Shown in pieces: positions 11,546-23,864 of a stretch of DNA of 64,000 nt. The stretch lies in contig NC_089235.1 of assembly GCF_963924675.1 (NCBI RefSeq), forward strand, positions 63,980,220 to 64,044,219, read 5' to 3'. Position numbers and translations under genes: made by a program. Under the pieces are notes generated by a model that searched no databases, had not been told where the DNA came from, and saw only the letters and a program-made list of their open reading frames with translations. How positions within the stretch are numbered: position 1 is the first letter of the stretch; the number at the start of each line of letters is the position of its first letter. Source of the DNA: Phocoena phocoena (Eukaryota; Chordata; Mammalia; Artiodactyla; Phocoenidae).

Positions 11546-11885
11546 GAATATATATACACGGGTATTTACTTTTCATTATGGATTTGTGGAAAGATCATCA
11601 TGATTTTGGAGTCATACTAAGATTTAAGGCCTGTCTCTATCACTTTCTAACTGTGTTTTCTAAGGCCATTTATTATGCATCAGTTTCATGATCTAGAAAA
11701 AAAGTGATTATAAAATGTAATTTTATGGTTTCTTTAAGAATCCTGTCAAATAAACAAGATATATTAAAATTCTAGTGGTATCTTTAGTTTATTTGTTTTT
11801 AACAATTTTTTAATCTTCCCTTCTTAGTTAGATTGGTAGCTCCTTAAAGTGAAGGACTATTTTTTTTTTTTCTACTTCGACAATA
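11546..11885. other. Intergenic DNA with probable MIR remnant
   Basis: A stretch near 11615-11715 ('tatcactttctaactgtg' followed by 'cagtttcatgatctag') resembles the MIR core in plus orientation. Nothing else is recognised. Confidence 0.4.
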
Positions 11886-11899
11886 AGAACCACACAATC

Positions 11900-12094
11900 G
11901 GGCTTCCCTGGTGGCACAGTGGTTGAGAGTCTGCCTGCCGATGCAGGGGACACGGGTTTGTACCCTGGTCTGGGAAGATCCCACATGCTGCAGTGCGGCT
12001 GGGCCCATGAGCCATGGCCGCTGAGCCTGCATGTCCAGACCGCAATGGGAGAGGCCACAACAGTGAGAGGCCTGCATACCACCAAAAAAAAAAA
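11900..12094 (+). mobile_element. CHR-1-type SINE
   Basis: Sense CHR-1 element beginning 'gggcttccctggtggcacag' and ending in an A-tail. It is flanked by a 14-bp target-site duplication, 'agaaccacacaatc' against 'agaaccacaaaatc' (11886-11899 and 12095-12108). It lacks part of the region before the tail compared with the longest copies here. Confidence 0.95.
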
Positions 12095-12108
12095 AGAACC
12101 ACAAAATC

Positions 12109-13200
12109 TCCAGCATAGAAGTTGTGTTCTATGATGGACAAGACAATGAGGGAGGTTTGAATCCTCAGAGAAGGTAGTGAAGAGCATGATCACTGGCTGT
12201 GTAAGCAAATTTTTGAAAAAAATACAGGTCGCGTGGAGATCAAGAGTGTTGAAATATGGCTGCATCCCTTAATCATATACATACTGCATAGCTTTATCCT
12301 CGCTTTTTCTTTATTCAATAAGAAGAAATCAAACATGAATTTAGTGATTTAGAGCAAGGATCAATAGCATTTTATTTTCCATAAGTCACTTCATTATTTT
12401 GCAGGATTCTTATCTCCATTCCCATACACTGAAATTAAACGTTTATTTAAAATTGCCAAAAGTTCAATCCATAAGTTAAGCAAAATTGTTGATTGCTTTA
12501 GGGAGGGTCTTATGAAATTAAAAGGAAGCAGAAGTGCATTGCTTTCAGGAATTTGTCATTTCAAATGGATGTAGCTATGTTTGGATGATAGATTGTTGAA
12601 CAAGGAGTCAAATTAATTTGGTTAAAATTCCACTTTTGCTTTTGAATAGAAAGCAAATGGTTGAACTGTGGTAACTGTCAACTTTATTATTCATAAACTG
12701 TAGCTAATTCACCTCAAAAGGACTTTGCATGCACGAATGAGATAATAAATGTGAAAACACTTTGTAATCACTAACATCCTATACAAATATAAGGCATTGT
12801 TATTACTAGGACTCAAAGCCAACTTTAGAAAAGAATATGTTATTTGTTGATCAATGAATATAACCCTGGAGACCTCCTTCCCTAAATCAACCCACACTCT
12901 ACTAAGATGTAATACTACCTGTCATTTTACCATGTGTAATGCATTGCTTTATGTTAAGTAAGGCTTCTCAGGTTTCCATTTAAAATGGAAATGACTCCTA
13001 AAGCATAACAATAGGTCTCAAGGATGTTATGTTGAATACCTGGCACCTAGGCAACATGTGTCTATCTCTCCACTCTTTCTGACTAGGGCAGGATAATATA
13101 AAAACATGTGTCCTAGGAGACTTAAAAGAGCAGGAAAAAAAAAAATATTAATCTAAAACAATGAAACAGCCAGTTATTTTACTAGCAAATGGGTTTATTT
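12109..13200. other. Intergenic DNA with probable MIR remnant
   Basis: No coding frame. A piece near 12715-12800 ('gagataataaatgtgaaaac' and so on) looks like the MIR 3' half. The remainder holds nothing recognised. Confidence 0.45.
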
Positions 13201-13256
13201 GGGGAGGGAACTAAGATACCACATGCCACGCCGTGAGGCCAAAAAAAAAAAAAAAA
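13201..13256 (+). mobile_element. Truncated CHR-family SINE 3' end
   Basis: About 55 bp matching the 3' part of the tRNA-derived SINE type that ends 'gggaactaagat.ccacatg' and 'gaggccaaaa', followed by an A-tail of 16. The 5' half is missing and no target-site duplication is evident. Confidence 0.65.
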
Positions 13257-13774
13257 TTGCAATTTGGGACATGCAACTATAGCAAAACTCACGCAAGTTT
13301 GCGTAAAACAAAAGAGAGGAAACTTTTGTACAGAGAAGGGGAAGTGGGAGGGGCTAGTACAAACAAGAAGTCTGTTGGAGGAAACTGGGAGTTCAAAATA
13401 TAGTGGCTTTTCATTGGCTGAGTTGTTACAGTCTCTCATTAGCTGACCCACTGTCAGTCAGACAGAACTCTCTCATCCTTCTGCTGAGAGTGGCAAATTA
13501 GTCACTTCCTGCCAGAGATGCAGTTTGTCTCTTCCAGTGAAATCTTTATTGAGTTTGAGTGGTAAGTGCATGATGGCTCCCTGTTCTGGCCTCCCTACTC
13601 CATTTTAGTGAGGATTCTCTATATTACTTTTCACACCTAGAAACTGGAGGAGAATATGTTGGAGAGAAGTGAAAAAAACAGTCTATTTTTCCAATTGTTT
13701 AGTGTGGGTCCTGTAAATAGCAGTAATAAGGAATATATTAACTAATGATTATAATCACAGTCTGTATTTTTAAC
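13257..13774. other. Intergenic DNA, nothing recognised
   Basis: About 520 bp without a clear repeat or gene. Small frames on both strands overlap and carry no recognised domain. Confidence 0.5.
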
Positions 13775-13890
13775 ACCTATATTGTGCTATAATTGACATA
13801 AAGAAATGCATTATTTAAGAGCACAGTTTGATGAATTATGACATGTAGACTTCCATGAAATCATCACTACAATCAAGAAAATGAGAGGAG
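13775..13890 (-). mobile_element. Old L1M LINE, segment 1 of 3
   Basis: Antisense L1M 3'UTR ('tgctataattgacataaaga', 'agtttgatgaattatgacat', 'catcactacaatcaagaa'). The same element resumes at 20876 after the inserted full-length L1, and again at 21682 after an LTR. The continuity of the consensus across both gaps shows the order of insertion. Confidence 0.75.
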
Positions 13891-15841
13891 ACATTCAAGA
13901 TGGTGGAGGAGTAAGATGTGGAGATCAACTTCCTCCCCACAAATATATCAGAAATACATCTACATGTGGAACAACTCCTACAAAACACCTACTGAACGCT
14001 GGCAGAAGACCTCAGACTTCCCAAAAGGCAAGAAACTCCCCACGTACATAAGTAGGGCAAAAGAAAAAACAGACAAAAGAGTAGGGATGGGACCTGCACC
14101 TCTGGGAGGTAGCTGTGAAGGAGGAAAGGTTTCCACACACTAGGAAGTCCCTTCACTGGTGGAGAAAGGGAGTTGGCAGGGGGGAAGCTTTGGAGCCATG
14201 GAGGAGAGCATAGCAACAGGGGTGCATAGGGCAAAGCTGAGAGATTCCTGCACAGAGGATCAGTGCCGACCGGCACTCACCAGCCCGAGAGGCTTGTCTG
14301 CTCATCAGCCAGGGTGGGCGGGAGCTGGGAGCTGAGGCTCGGGCTTCGGAGGTCAGATCCCAGGGAGAGGACTGGGGTTGGTTGCGTGAACACAGCCTGA
14401 AGGGGTTAGTGCACCACAGCTAGCCAGGAGGGAGTCCGGGAAAATATCTGGACCTGCCCAAGAGGCAAGAGAAAATTGTTTCGGAGTGCGCAAGAAGAGG
14501 GGATTCAGAGCACCACCTAAACGAGCTCCAGAGAGGGGCGTGAGCTGCGGCCATCATTGTGGACCCAAGAGACGGGCATGAAGTGCTGAGGCTGCTGCTG
14601 CCACCACCAAGAAGTCTGTGTGCAAGCACAGGTCACTATCCACACCTCCCCTCCCAGGAGCCTGTGTAGCCCGCCACTGCCAGGGTCCCATGATCCAGGG
14701 ACAATTTCCCCAGGAGAACACATGGTGGACCTCAGGCTGTTGCAACGTCAGGCAGGACTCTACCACCACAGGTTCACCCCGCATTCCGTACCCCTCCCAT
14801 GCCCCAACCTGAGTGAACCAGAGCCCCCGAATCACCCGCTCCTTTTCCCCATTGTGTCTGAGGTAAGAACAGACGGCCTCAGGTGACCTACATGCAGAGG
14901 TGGGGCCAAATCCAAAGCTGAACCCCAGGAGCTGTGGGAGCAAAGAAGAGAAAGGGAAATCTCTCCCAGCAACATCAGGAGCAGCAGATTAAATCCCCAC
15001 AATCAACTTGATGTACCCTACATCTCTGGAATACCTGATTAGACAACGAATCATCCCAAAATTGAGGCGGTGGACTTTGTGTAATTTTGACTGTGTAGCT
15101 GTGCTTTACCATTTGTCCTAGGGTTCTGTCTGATGGGGTCTTTTTGTTTTTTTTTTAAATATAGTTTTCTAGAGCTTGTTGTCATTGGTGGATACGTTTT
15201 TTGGTTGCTCTCTTCTGTCTTTTATTTCATTACTTTGTAATTTTTTCTTTATTTTTAATAATTTAAAATTATTTTATTTTAATTATTTCATTTTAATTTT
15301 CTCTTCTTTCTTTCTTTTTTTCTCCATTTTATTCTGAGCCATGTGGTGGACAGGGTCTTGGTGCTCCAGCTGGGTGGGAGAGCCGAGTTCAGGACATTGG
15401 TCCACCAGAGACCTCCCAGCTCCACATAATATCAAACAGCAAAAGCTCTCCCAGAGATCTCCACCTCAACATTAAGACCCAGCTCCCCTCAATGACCAGC
15501 AAGCTACAGTGCTGGACACCCTATGACAAACAACTAGCAAGACAGGAACACAACCTCACCCATTAGCAGAGAGGCTGCATAAGATCATAATAAGGTCACA
15601 GACACCCCAAAACACAACACTGGACGTGGTCCTGCCCACCAGAAAAACAAGATCCAGCCTCATCCACCAGAACACAGGCATCAGTCCCCTCCACTAGGAA
15701 GCCTACACAACCCACTGAACCAAACTTAGCCACTGGGGACAGACACCAAAAACAATGGGAACTATGAACCTGTAGCCTGTGAAAAGGAGATCAAAAACAC
15801 AGCAAGTTAAGCAAAAAGAGAAGACAGAAAACACACAGCAG
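13891..15841 (+). promoter_or_regulatory. L1 5'UTR
   Basis: About 1.95 kb of non-coding L1 leader, GC-richer in 14050-15000 than its surroundings, followed by a T-rich segment (15130-15330). In L1 elements this region contains the internal RNA polymerase II promoter. The distal part (15340-15780) closely matches the leader of the minus-strand L1 at 3995-4530. Promoter activity is inferred from the family and not shown by the sequence. Open frames at 13916-14943 on both strands lie in this leader and are not genes. Confidence 0.75.
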
Positions 15842-16694
15842 ATGAAGGAGCAAGGTAAAAACCCACCAGACCAAACAAATGAAGAGAAATAGGCAGTCTA
15901 CCTGAAAAAGAATTCAGAGTAATGATAGTAAAGATGATCCAAAATCTTGGAAATAAAAAAGAGAAAATACAAGAAATGCTTAAAAAGGACCTAGAAGAAC
16001 TAAAGACAAAATGAACAATGATAAACAACACAATAAATGATACTAAAAATTCTCTAGAAGGAATCAATAGCAGAATAACTGAGGCAGAAGAACTGATAAG
16101 TGACCTGGAATATAAAATAGTAGAAATAACTACCACAGAGTAGAATAAAGAAAAAAGAATTGAGAACAGTCTCAGAGACCTCTGGGACAACATTAAACAC
16201 ACAAACATTTCAATTATAGGGGTCCTAGAAGAAGAAGAGAATACGAATGGGACTGAGAAAATATTTGAAGAGATTATAGTTGAAAATGTCCCTAATATGG
16301 GAAAGGAAATAATCAAGTCTAGGAAGTGCAGAGAGTCTCACACAGGATAAATCCAAGAAGAAACATGCCAAGACACATATTAATCAAACTATCAAAAATT
16401 AAATACAAAGAAAACATATTAAAAGCAGCATGGGAAAAACAACAAATAACACACAAGGGAATCCCCATAAGGTTAACAACTAACCCTTCAGCAGAAACTC
16501 TGCAAGCCAGAAGGGGGTGACAGGACATAGTTAAAGTGATGAAAAGGAAAAACCTACAACCAAGATTACTCTACTCAGCAAGGATCTCATTCAGATTCGA
16601 TGGAGAAATTTAAAGCTTTACAGACAAGCAAAAGCTAAGAGAATTCAGCACCAGCAAAGCAGCTTTACAACAAATGCTAAAGGAACTTCTCTAG
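15842..16694 (+). pseudogene. L1 ORF1 (RNA-binding chaperone), broken
   Basis: The ATG at 15842 starts 'MKEQGKNPPDQTNEE' as in related L1s, but a one-base loss brings a TAG at codon 17 (15890). The next frame covers the coiled coil ('EKEFRVMIVKMIQNLGN') to a TGA at 16012. The coiled coil continues ('NSLEGINSRITEAEELISDLEY') to a TAG at 16141. The RRM start 'TNISIIGVLEEEEN' follows, then 'RKCRESHTG' and a TAA at 16348. The C-terminal domain continues in another frame ('RINPRRNMPRHILIK' and 'NPSAETLQARRG') and the family stop is at 16692. A functional product would coat L1 RNA as a trimer; this one cannot be made. Confidence 0.88.
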
Positions 16695-16752
16695 GTAAGA
16701 AACACAAGAGAAGGAAAAGACCTACGAAAACAGATCCAAATCAATTAAGAAA

Positions 16753-19700
16753 ATGATAATAGGAACACACATAGCAATAACTACCTTGAATATAAATAGA
16801 TTAAATGCTCCAACCAGAAGCTATAGACTGGCTGAATGGATACAGAAACAAGACGTGTATATATGCTTTCTATAAGAGACCCACTTCAGACCAAGTGACC
16901 AATACAGACTGAAAGTGAGGGGATGGGAAAAGATATTCCATGCAAATGGAAATCAAAAAGAAGCTGGAGTAGCAATTCTCATATGAGACAAAATAGACTT
17001 TAAAATAAAGACTATTACAAGACAAAGAAGGACATGACATAATGATCAAGAGATCAATCCAAGAATATATAACAATTGTAAATATTTATGCACCCAACAT
17101 AGAAGCACCTCAGTACATAAGGCAAATGCTAAGAGCCATAAAAGAGGAAATGGACAGTAACACAATCATAGTAGAGGACGTTAACACCCCACTTTCACCA
17201 ATGGACCAATCATCCAAAATGAAAATAAATAAGGAAACATAAGCTTTAAATGATACATTAAACAAGATGGATTTAATTGATATTTATAGGACATTCCATC
17301 CAAAAACAACAGAATACACTTTCTGCTCAAGTGCTCATGTAACATTCTCCAGGATAGATAATATCTTGGGTCACAAACCAAGCCTTGGTAAATTTAAGAA
17401 AATTGAAATTGTATCAAGTATCTTTTCCAACCACAACACTATGAGACTAGATATCAATTACAGGAAAAAATCTGTAAAAACTACAAGCACATGGAGGCTA
17501 AACAATACACTACTACATAACCAAGAGATCCCTCAAGAAATCAATGGGGAAATCTAAAAAATACCTAGAAACAAATGACAATGAGAAAACGATGACCCAA
17601 AACCTATGGGAGACAGCAAAGCAGTTCTAAGAGGGACATTTATAGCAATAAAATCCTACCTCAAGAAACAAGAAACATTTCATATAAACAACCTAACCTT
17701 ATACCTAAAGCAATCAGAGATAGAAGGACAATAAAACCCCAAAGTTAGCAGAAGGAAAGAAATCATAAAGGTTAGATCAGAAATAAATAAAAAAGAAGTG
17801 AAGGAAACAGTAGGAAAGATCAATAAAACTAAAAGTTGGATCCTGTGAAGATGAACAAAATTGATAAACCATCAGTCAGACTCATCAAGAATAAAAGGGA
17901 GAAGACTCAAATCAATAGAATTAGATATGAAAAAAGAAGTAACAACTGACACTGCAGAAATACAAAGGATCATGGACAAATTCTTAGAAAAGCACAACCT
18001 TCTGAGATTGAACCAGGAAGAAATAGAAAACATAAACAGACAAAGCACAAGCATTGAAATTGAAACTGTGATTAAAAATCTTCCAACAAACAAAAGCCCA
18101 GGACCAGATGGATTCACAGGCAAATTCTATCAAACATTTAGAGAAGAGCTAACACCTATCCTCTCAAACTCTTCCAAAATATAGCAGAGGGAGGAGAACT
18201 ACAAAACTCATTCTACAAGGCCACCATCACCCTGTTACCAAAACCAGACAGAGATGTCACAAAGAAAGAAAACTACAGGCCAATATCACTGATGAACATA
18301 GGTGCAAAAATCCTCAACAAAATACTAGCAAACAGAATCTAACAGCACATTAAAAGGATCATACACCATGATCATCTGGGGTTTATCCCAGGAATGCAAG
18401 GATTCTTCAATATACAAAAGCAATCAGTGTGATAAACCATATTAACAAATTGCAGGAGAAGAACCATATGATCATCTCAATAGATGCAGAAAACGCTTTC
18501 AACAAAATTCAATACCCATTTATGACAAAAACCATCAAGAAAGTAGGCATAGAGGGAACTTACCTCAACATAATAAAGGCCATATATGACAAACCCACAG
18601 CCAACATCGTTCTCAATGGTGAAAAACTGAAAGCATTTCCACTAAGATCAGGAACAAGACAAGTTTGCCCACTCTCACCATTATTATTCAAAATAGTTTT
18701 GGAACTTTTAGCCACAGCAATCAGAGAAGAAAAAAATAAATAAATGGAATTCAAATCAGAAAAGGAGAAGTACAGATGTCACTGTTTGCAGATGATCTGA
18801 TACTATACATAAAGAGTCCTAAAGATGCTACCAGGAAACTACTAGAGCTAATCAATGAACTTGGTAAAGTAGCAGGATACAAAATTAATGCACAGAAATC
18901 TCTTGCATTCCTATACACTAATGAAAAATCTGAAAGAGGAATTAAGGAAACACTCCCATATACCACTGCAACAAAAAGAATAAAATACTTAGGAGTAAAC
19001 CTACCTAAGGAGACAAAAGACCTGTATGCAGAAAACCATAAGACACTGGTGAAAGTAATTAAAGATGATACAAACAAATGGACAGATATACCATGTTCTT
19101 GGACTGGAAGAATCAAAATTTTGAAAATGACTATACAACCCAAAGCAATCGACAGATTCAGTGCCATCCTTATCAAACTACCAATGGCATTTTTCACAGA
19201 ACTAAAACAAAAAATTTCACAATTTGTATGGAAACACAAAAGATCCCGAATAACCAAAGCAATCTTGAGGAAGAAAAACGGAGCTGGAGGAATCAGGCTC
19301 CCAGACTTCAGACTATCCTACAAAGCTACAAGAATCAAGACAGTATGGTACTGGTACAAAAACAGAAATATAGATCAACAGAACAAGATAGAAAGCCCAG
19401 AGATAAACCCATGCACATATGGTCACCTTATTTTTGATAAAGGAGGCAAGAGTATACAATGGAGAAAAGACAGTCTCTTTAATAAGTGGTGCTGGGAAAA
19501 CTGGACAGCTACATGTAAAAGAATGAAATTAGAACACTCTCTAACACCATACACAAAAATAAACTCAAAATGGATTAAAGACCTAAATGTAAGGCCAGAC
19601 ACTATCAAACTCTTAGAGGAAAACATAGGCAGAACACTCTATGACATAAATCACAGCAAGATCCTTTTTGACCCACCTCCTAGAGAAATGGAAATAAAAA

Positions 19701-20461
19701 CAAAAATAAACAAATAGGACATAATGAAAGTTAAAAGCTTTTCCACAGCAAAGGAAACCATAAACAAGACCAAAAGACAACCCTCAGAATGGAAAAAGTT
19801 TTTGCAAATGAAGCAACTGACAAGGGATTAGTCTCCAAAATTTATAAGCAGCTCATGCAGCTCAGTATCAAGAAAATAAACACCCCAGTCCAAAACTGGG
19901 TGGAAGACCGAAATAGATATTTCTCCAATGAAGATATACACGTTGCCAACAAACACATGAAAGGATGCTCAACATCACTAATCATTAGAGAAATGCAAAT
20001 CAAAAGTATAATGAGGTATCACCTCACACAAGTCAGCATGGCCATCATCCAAGAATCTACAAACAATAAATCCTGGAGAGGGTGTGGAGAAAAGAGAACC
20101 CTCTTGCACTGTTGGTGGGAATTTAAATTGATACAGTTACTATGGAGAACAGTATGGAGGTTCCTTAAAAAACTGAAAATAGAACCACCATTTGACCCAG
20201 CATTCCCACTACTGTGTATATACCCTGAGAGAACCATAATTCAAAAAGAGTCATGTACCACCATGTTCATTGCAGCTCTATTTACAATAGCCAGGATACG
20301 GAAGCAACCTGTGTCCATCAGCAGATGAATGGATAAAGAAGATGTGGCACAAATATACAATGGAATATTACTCAGCCATAAAGAGAAACGAAATTGAGTT
20401 ATTTGTAATGAGGTGGATGGACCTAGAGTCTGTCATACAGAGTGAAGTACATCAGAAATAG
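16753..20461 (+). pseudogene. L1 ORF2 (endonuclease/reverse transcriptase), broken
   Basis: ORF2p nicks DNA and reverse transcribes L1 RNA. Order seen: endonuclease (16753-17460), reverse transcriptase (about 18050-18850) and C-terminal Cys-rich part (about 19990-20200). The start ATG at 16753 follows 'tcaattaagaaa'. Endonuclease: the 'LNIN' asparagine and 'DVNTPLS' Asp/Asn remain, a stop (TAA) precedes 'ETHF', and the family SRIDH is SRIDN, losing the catalytic histidine. RT: '[12 protein letters not shown]', '[15 protein letters not shown]' and an intact 'FADD' near 18785 are visible. The longest clean frame is 313 residues (18776-19717). C-terminus: '[18 protein letters not shown]' lacks two of the cysteines present in human L1. 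The family stop TAG is at 20459. Multiple frameshifts make it inactive. Confidence 0.9.
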
Positions 20462-20875
20462 AAAAAGAAATACCATACACTAACACATATATGTGGAATC
20501 TAAAAAAAAAAGAAAAACAATTGATTCTGAAGAACCTAGGGCCAGGACAGGAATAAAGATGCAGACGTAGAGAATGGACTTAGGACACGGGGAGGGCAAA
20601 GGGTAAGCTAGGACGAAGTGAGAGAGTGGCGTGGACATATATACCCTACCAAATGTAAAATAGATAGCTAGTGGGAAGCAACCACATAGCACAGGGATAT
20701 TAGCTCAGTGCTTTGTGACTACCTAGAAGAGTGGGATAGGGAGGGTGGGAGGGAGATAAAAGAGGGAGGACATATGGTGATATATGTATATGTATAGCTG
20801 ATTCTCTTTGTTATAAAGCAGAAACTAACACACCATTGTAAAGCAATTATACTCCAATAAAAATGTTAAAAAAAA
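20462..20875 (+). terminator. L1 3'UTR with poly(A) signal
   Basis: Non-coding tail of the full-length L1. It contains 'gaacctagggccaggacagg', 'agcagaaactaacacacc' and AATAAA at 20856-20861 just before the A-tail (20868-20875). The same tail sequence, read antisense, identifies the short L1 3' fragments at 2222, 31999, 33335 and 50054. Confidence 0.85.
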
Positions 20876-21025
20876 GGAGATGACAAAATCCATTACCTCT
20901 TGCTGATAGATATAATCCCTCTTGCTGTTCCCTCTCCCCTCTTCCCAAGCAACAATTGATCTACTTTCTGTCATTCTATATTACTTTAAATTTCCTAGAA
21001 TTTTGTGTAAATGGAATAATACAGT
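20876..21025 (-). mobile_element. Old L1M LINE, segment 2 of 3
   Basis: Continuation of the antisense L1M 3'UTR interrupted at 13890: 'gcaacaattgatctactttc', 'gtgtaaatggaataatacag'. It stops at about 21025 where the LTR begins. Confidence 0.7.
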
Positions 21026-21681
21026 CCCATCCCCCCACCCCCACCAACCTTCTAGGAGCGGAGAGGATCTGGAGGTTGAATCAATCATCAATGCCCAAGG
21101 ATTTAATCAATTGTACCTCTGTAATGAAGCCTCCATAACAGCCCAAAAGGACAGGGTTCAGAAAGCTTCCAGGTTGGTGAATTTGTGGAGGTGCAGGAGA
21201 GTGGTGCACCTGGGGAGGGCATGGAAGCTCTGTGCCCTATCCCCACACCTTACCATATGCATCTCTTCCATCTGGCTGTTTCTGAGTTATATCCTTTTTA
21301 ATAAACTGGTAATCTAGTAGGTAAAATGTTTTTCTGAGTTATGTGAACCTCTCTAGCAAATTAGTCAAACCCGGGAGAAGGTTTTGGGAACCTGTGATTT
21401 ATAGCCAGTTGGTCAGAGGAAGCACAGGTAACAGCCTGGGTTTGCAACTGGAATCTGAAATTGCAGGAGGGGTGTGTAGGAATTCTTGTAGGACTGAGCC
21501 CTCAACTTGTGAAATCTGATGATAGCTCTGGGTTGATAGTGCCAGAATTGAGTTGAATTCTCAGACACCCTGCTGGTGTCCAAAAACTGCTTGGTGATGT
21601 GTGGGAGTCCCCCCATTCACTGCCTCCAAAACAGACATTGGAATTGGGTCCAGGAACCTAAAAGAATCTGAATAATTCTTT
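21026..21681 (+). mobile_element. Solo LTR remnant of an endogenous retrovirus
   Basis: About 650 bp that interrupt the L1M and look like an LTR. A C-rich edge is followed by 'atgaagcctccataacagcc', 'aggacagggttcagaaagct', 'tatgcatctcttccatctgg' and AATAAA at 21300-21305, with a U5-like downstream part ('caaattagtcaaacccggg', 'gatttatagccagttggtca'). This order matches a common old placental ERV LTR whose name I cannot give with certainty. No internal retroviral genes are adjacent, so it is solo or truncated. Reading frames inside are not genes. Confidence 0.7.
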
Positions 21682-22380
21682 TGAAGTTGGTCCAGTTTAT
21701 ACCATGTATCAGGAATTAATTCCTTTTAACTGCTGAATAGTATTCTATTGTATGAATACCACAGTTTGCTCTTTCACATTTGGATGGATATTTGGATGAC
21801 TCCAATGTTTTACAACTATGAATAAAGCTGCTATGACCTAAAAGTATTTAAGTCTCTGTATGGACACCTCTTTTTCTTTATCAGGTGACTATCTAAGAGC
21901 CCAGTGTCTGAATCATATGCCTAGTACACATTTAATTTTGTAAAAAACTGACAACTGTTTTCCAAAGTTGTTGCACCATTTTGCTTTCCCACTTGCAGTT
22001 CATTTGAGTTCCAGTTCCTCCATATCATCTGCAACACTTGGTATCATCAGTGTTTTTAATTTTAATTATTTTAATATGCATGTAGAAATATCATTGTGGT
22101 TTTGACTTACATTTTGCTAATGACTAATGATATTAAGCATCATTTCATGGGCTTACTTGCCAACTACATAAATCTTCTTTGGTGAAATATCTGCTTAAAT
22201 TTTTGCCTTTTTGTTGTTTTGTTTGATTTCTTATCAATGGATTTTGAAAGTTCTTTATATAGGCTGGATACAAGTCCAATATCATTACATCCTTCTTAAA
22301 TATTTTGGCCCAGTCTGTGGCTTGTTTTCTCCTTCTCTTTATATGACTCTTGGTTCTATTTCTGAACTCTATTCTGTTCA
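21682..22380 (-). mobile_element. Old L1M LINE, segment 3 of 3
   Basis: The antisense L1M resumes after the LTR: 'ataccatgtatcaggaatta', 'gaataaagctgctatgac', 'attttgctaatgactaatga', then 'cccagtctgtggcttgtttt'. A 78-residue minus frame (22145-22381) is a degraded piece of distal ORF2. Confidence 0.75.
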
Positions 22381-23864
22381 CTGATCTATCTTTACATCAA
22401 GGTCACATTTTACATAGTCCTTTAATTTTTCAAACACTAAAATTTTATAAAAACCTTTACATACATTATTTTGTGCTTCCAATTTTGTTTGAAATATGAG
22501 TCATTAATGTCTTCAATCCCCAATGTACAATTGTAGGAAATGAGGCTCTGAGACTAAGAGACTTCCTTAAACTCGCTTGGCTAGTGAGTGGCTTCATCTA
22601 GAATAAAAGCAATGCCTTCTAACCTCAGTTCAGGCTTTGTTCCATCATGTCATGTTATTCTCACTGGATTCTTGGGAATTCAACCAGATTTAATTATTTG
22701 TACCCAAACCAATCTCCTCCCACCTGAAAAATATTTGAGATGGGCTTGCATAAAAGTTATAAGAAAATTAAAGCCATACAATTCCTCATGATTTGTTTAT
22801 ACTTACTCTTGACTGATTCAGGCAGGAGGGAAGTAACTGAATAAAGTGTATATTCTAATTTTAGGTATTCTAAACCATTCTTTAAGTTCTTAAAATGCTG
22901 GAACCATATTATCTTATTTTTGCCTATTTTCTTAGCACTTAGCACAATGCTTGGGACAAAACAGACAATTTTTTGTTGTTGTTTTAATAGTTATTATTAC
23001 GACTGAGATTTGGTGAGTGAAAAAAGCAAAGGCAGAGAGAATTAGCATTTGTTCCTGGAGTTAAATGGGAAAAATTACATTTTTTCCTTCAGCACACTTT
23101 GAGCAAATAATTCCCAATCACTTTATGTCCAAGTTTCTAATCCAAACATATAGGTTGGATATAGGCATTGAAAATTGTTGAACTTAAGATAGTTATTAAA
23201 TCAATTAGTAATCTATGCTCCTGTACATGTACTAAGATGATAGCTGAATGAGAGACTGTTTTTGCACTTGTTCAGAAGCTCTTTCGAGGGGCTCTCAGTC
23301 ACTTGGAACACAGGCCATTTGAGTACTCAACTTTCCTCTACCCTGGCTGACTTCTCCAATGTAATAACATAGCTCCCACTCTATGGGAGAGAAATAGAAC
23401 TCAATAACAATCCTGTAACCAAAGGAACATCATGGTGCCCATCCAAGTTCCCAAGTGAGAGTGAGATGTACCAGCATGTCACCATGCAAGGATTAAGGGA
23501 CAGTTGCACAATGTATTTCATAACAACCAACAGACTGATCAACTGCCAAGATAATTTAATTGTTAAAGCTTTGAAAACTCATCAGCTTGAACTTTTTACA
23601 GCCTAAATCATGTATTCTCTTCCAACATCCCATGTGGCAAAAAGACAATGCCCTAAGTTATTATGTTATACAGAAGCTAAGGTTTTGTAAAAAAATATTC
23701 TTTAATTTGTCCCATTAATCTTCTGATTCTCTACAGCCTTATGTGCTATTCCTAAGTGTATGACTCCATTAAGTAATTAACACTTTACCTTTCTTTTTTT
23801 TATACAGTTTGGAATGATTTTTTAAGTTATTTTTATTCATTGCCTCTGACTGTATAGGAAAATG
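22381..23864. other. Intergenic DNA with a MIR remnant
   Basis: About 1.5 kb without a gene. A piece near 22490-22610 ('ggaaatgaggctctgagac', 'ggctagtgagtggc') resembles an antisense MIR. The remainder (22620-23864) is unrecognised and AT-rich. Confidence 0.5.

Larger units (their letters stand above)
13891..20875 (+). mobile_element. Full-length L1 LINE, decayed
   Basis: A complete L1 layout of about 6,985 bp: long 5'UTR (13891-15841), ORF1 (15842-16694), 58-bp spacer, ORF2 (16753-20461), and a 3'UTR with AATAAA and a short A-tail. The element start 'acattcaagatgg' follows the family head. Both ORFs carry several stops and frameshifts, so it is inactive. It inserted into an older L1M of opposite orientation. 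Only a 6-base match (AGGAGA) next to both ends hints at a target-site duplication. It is the best preserved L1 in the window and serves here as reference for the other fragments. Confidence 0.92.

Noticed and set aside
14554..14943. Long frames on both strands at 14.0-14.9 kb as a gene
   Set aside because: They lie in the GC-richer L1 5'UTR, compete in several frames and show no protein family.
15807..16316. A 169-residue minus-strand frame
   Set aside because: It is the antisense shadow of the L1 ORF1 coiled-coil region and has no independent support.
18776..19717. A 313-residue open frame as a functional gene
   Set aside because: It contains the L1 reverse-transcriptase FADD motif and sits in ORF2 of a decayed L1, with stops and frameshifts on both sides.
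21026..21681. An intact provirus around the LTR
   Set aside because: No gag, pol or env follows; L1M sequence resumes immediately on both sides, so it is a solo or truncated LTR.
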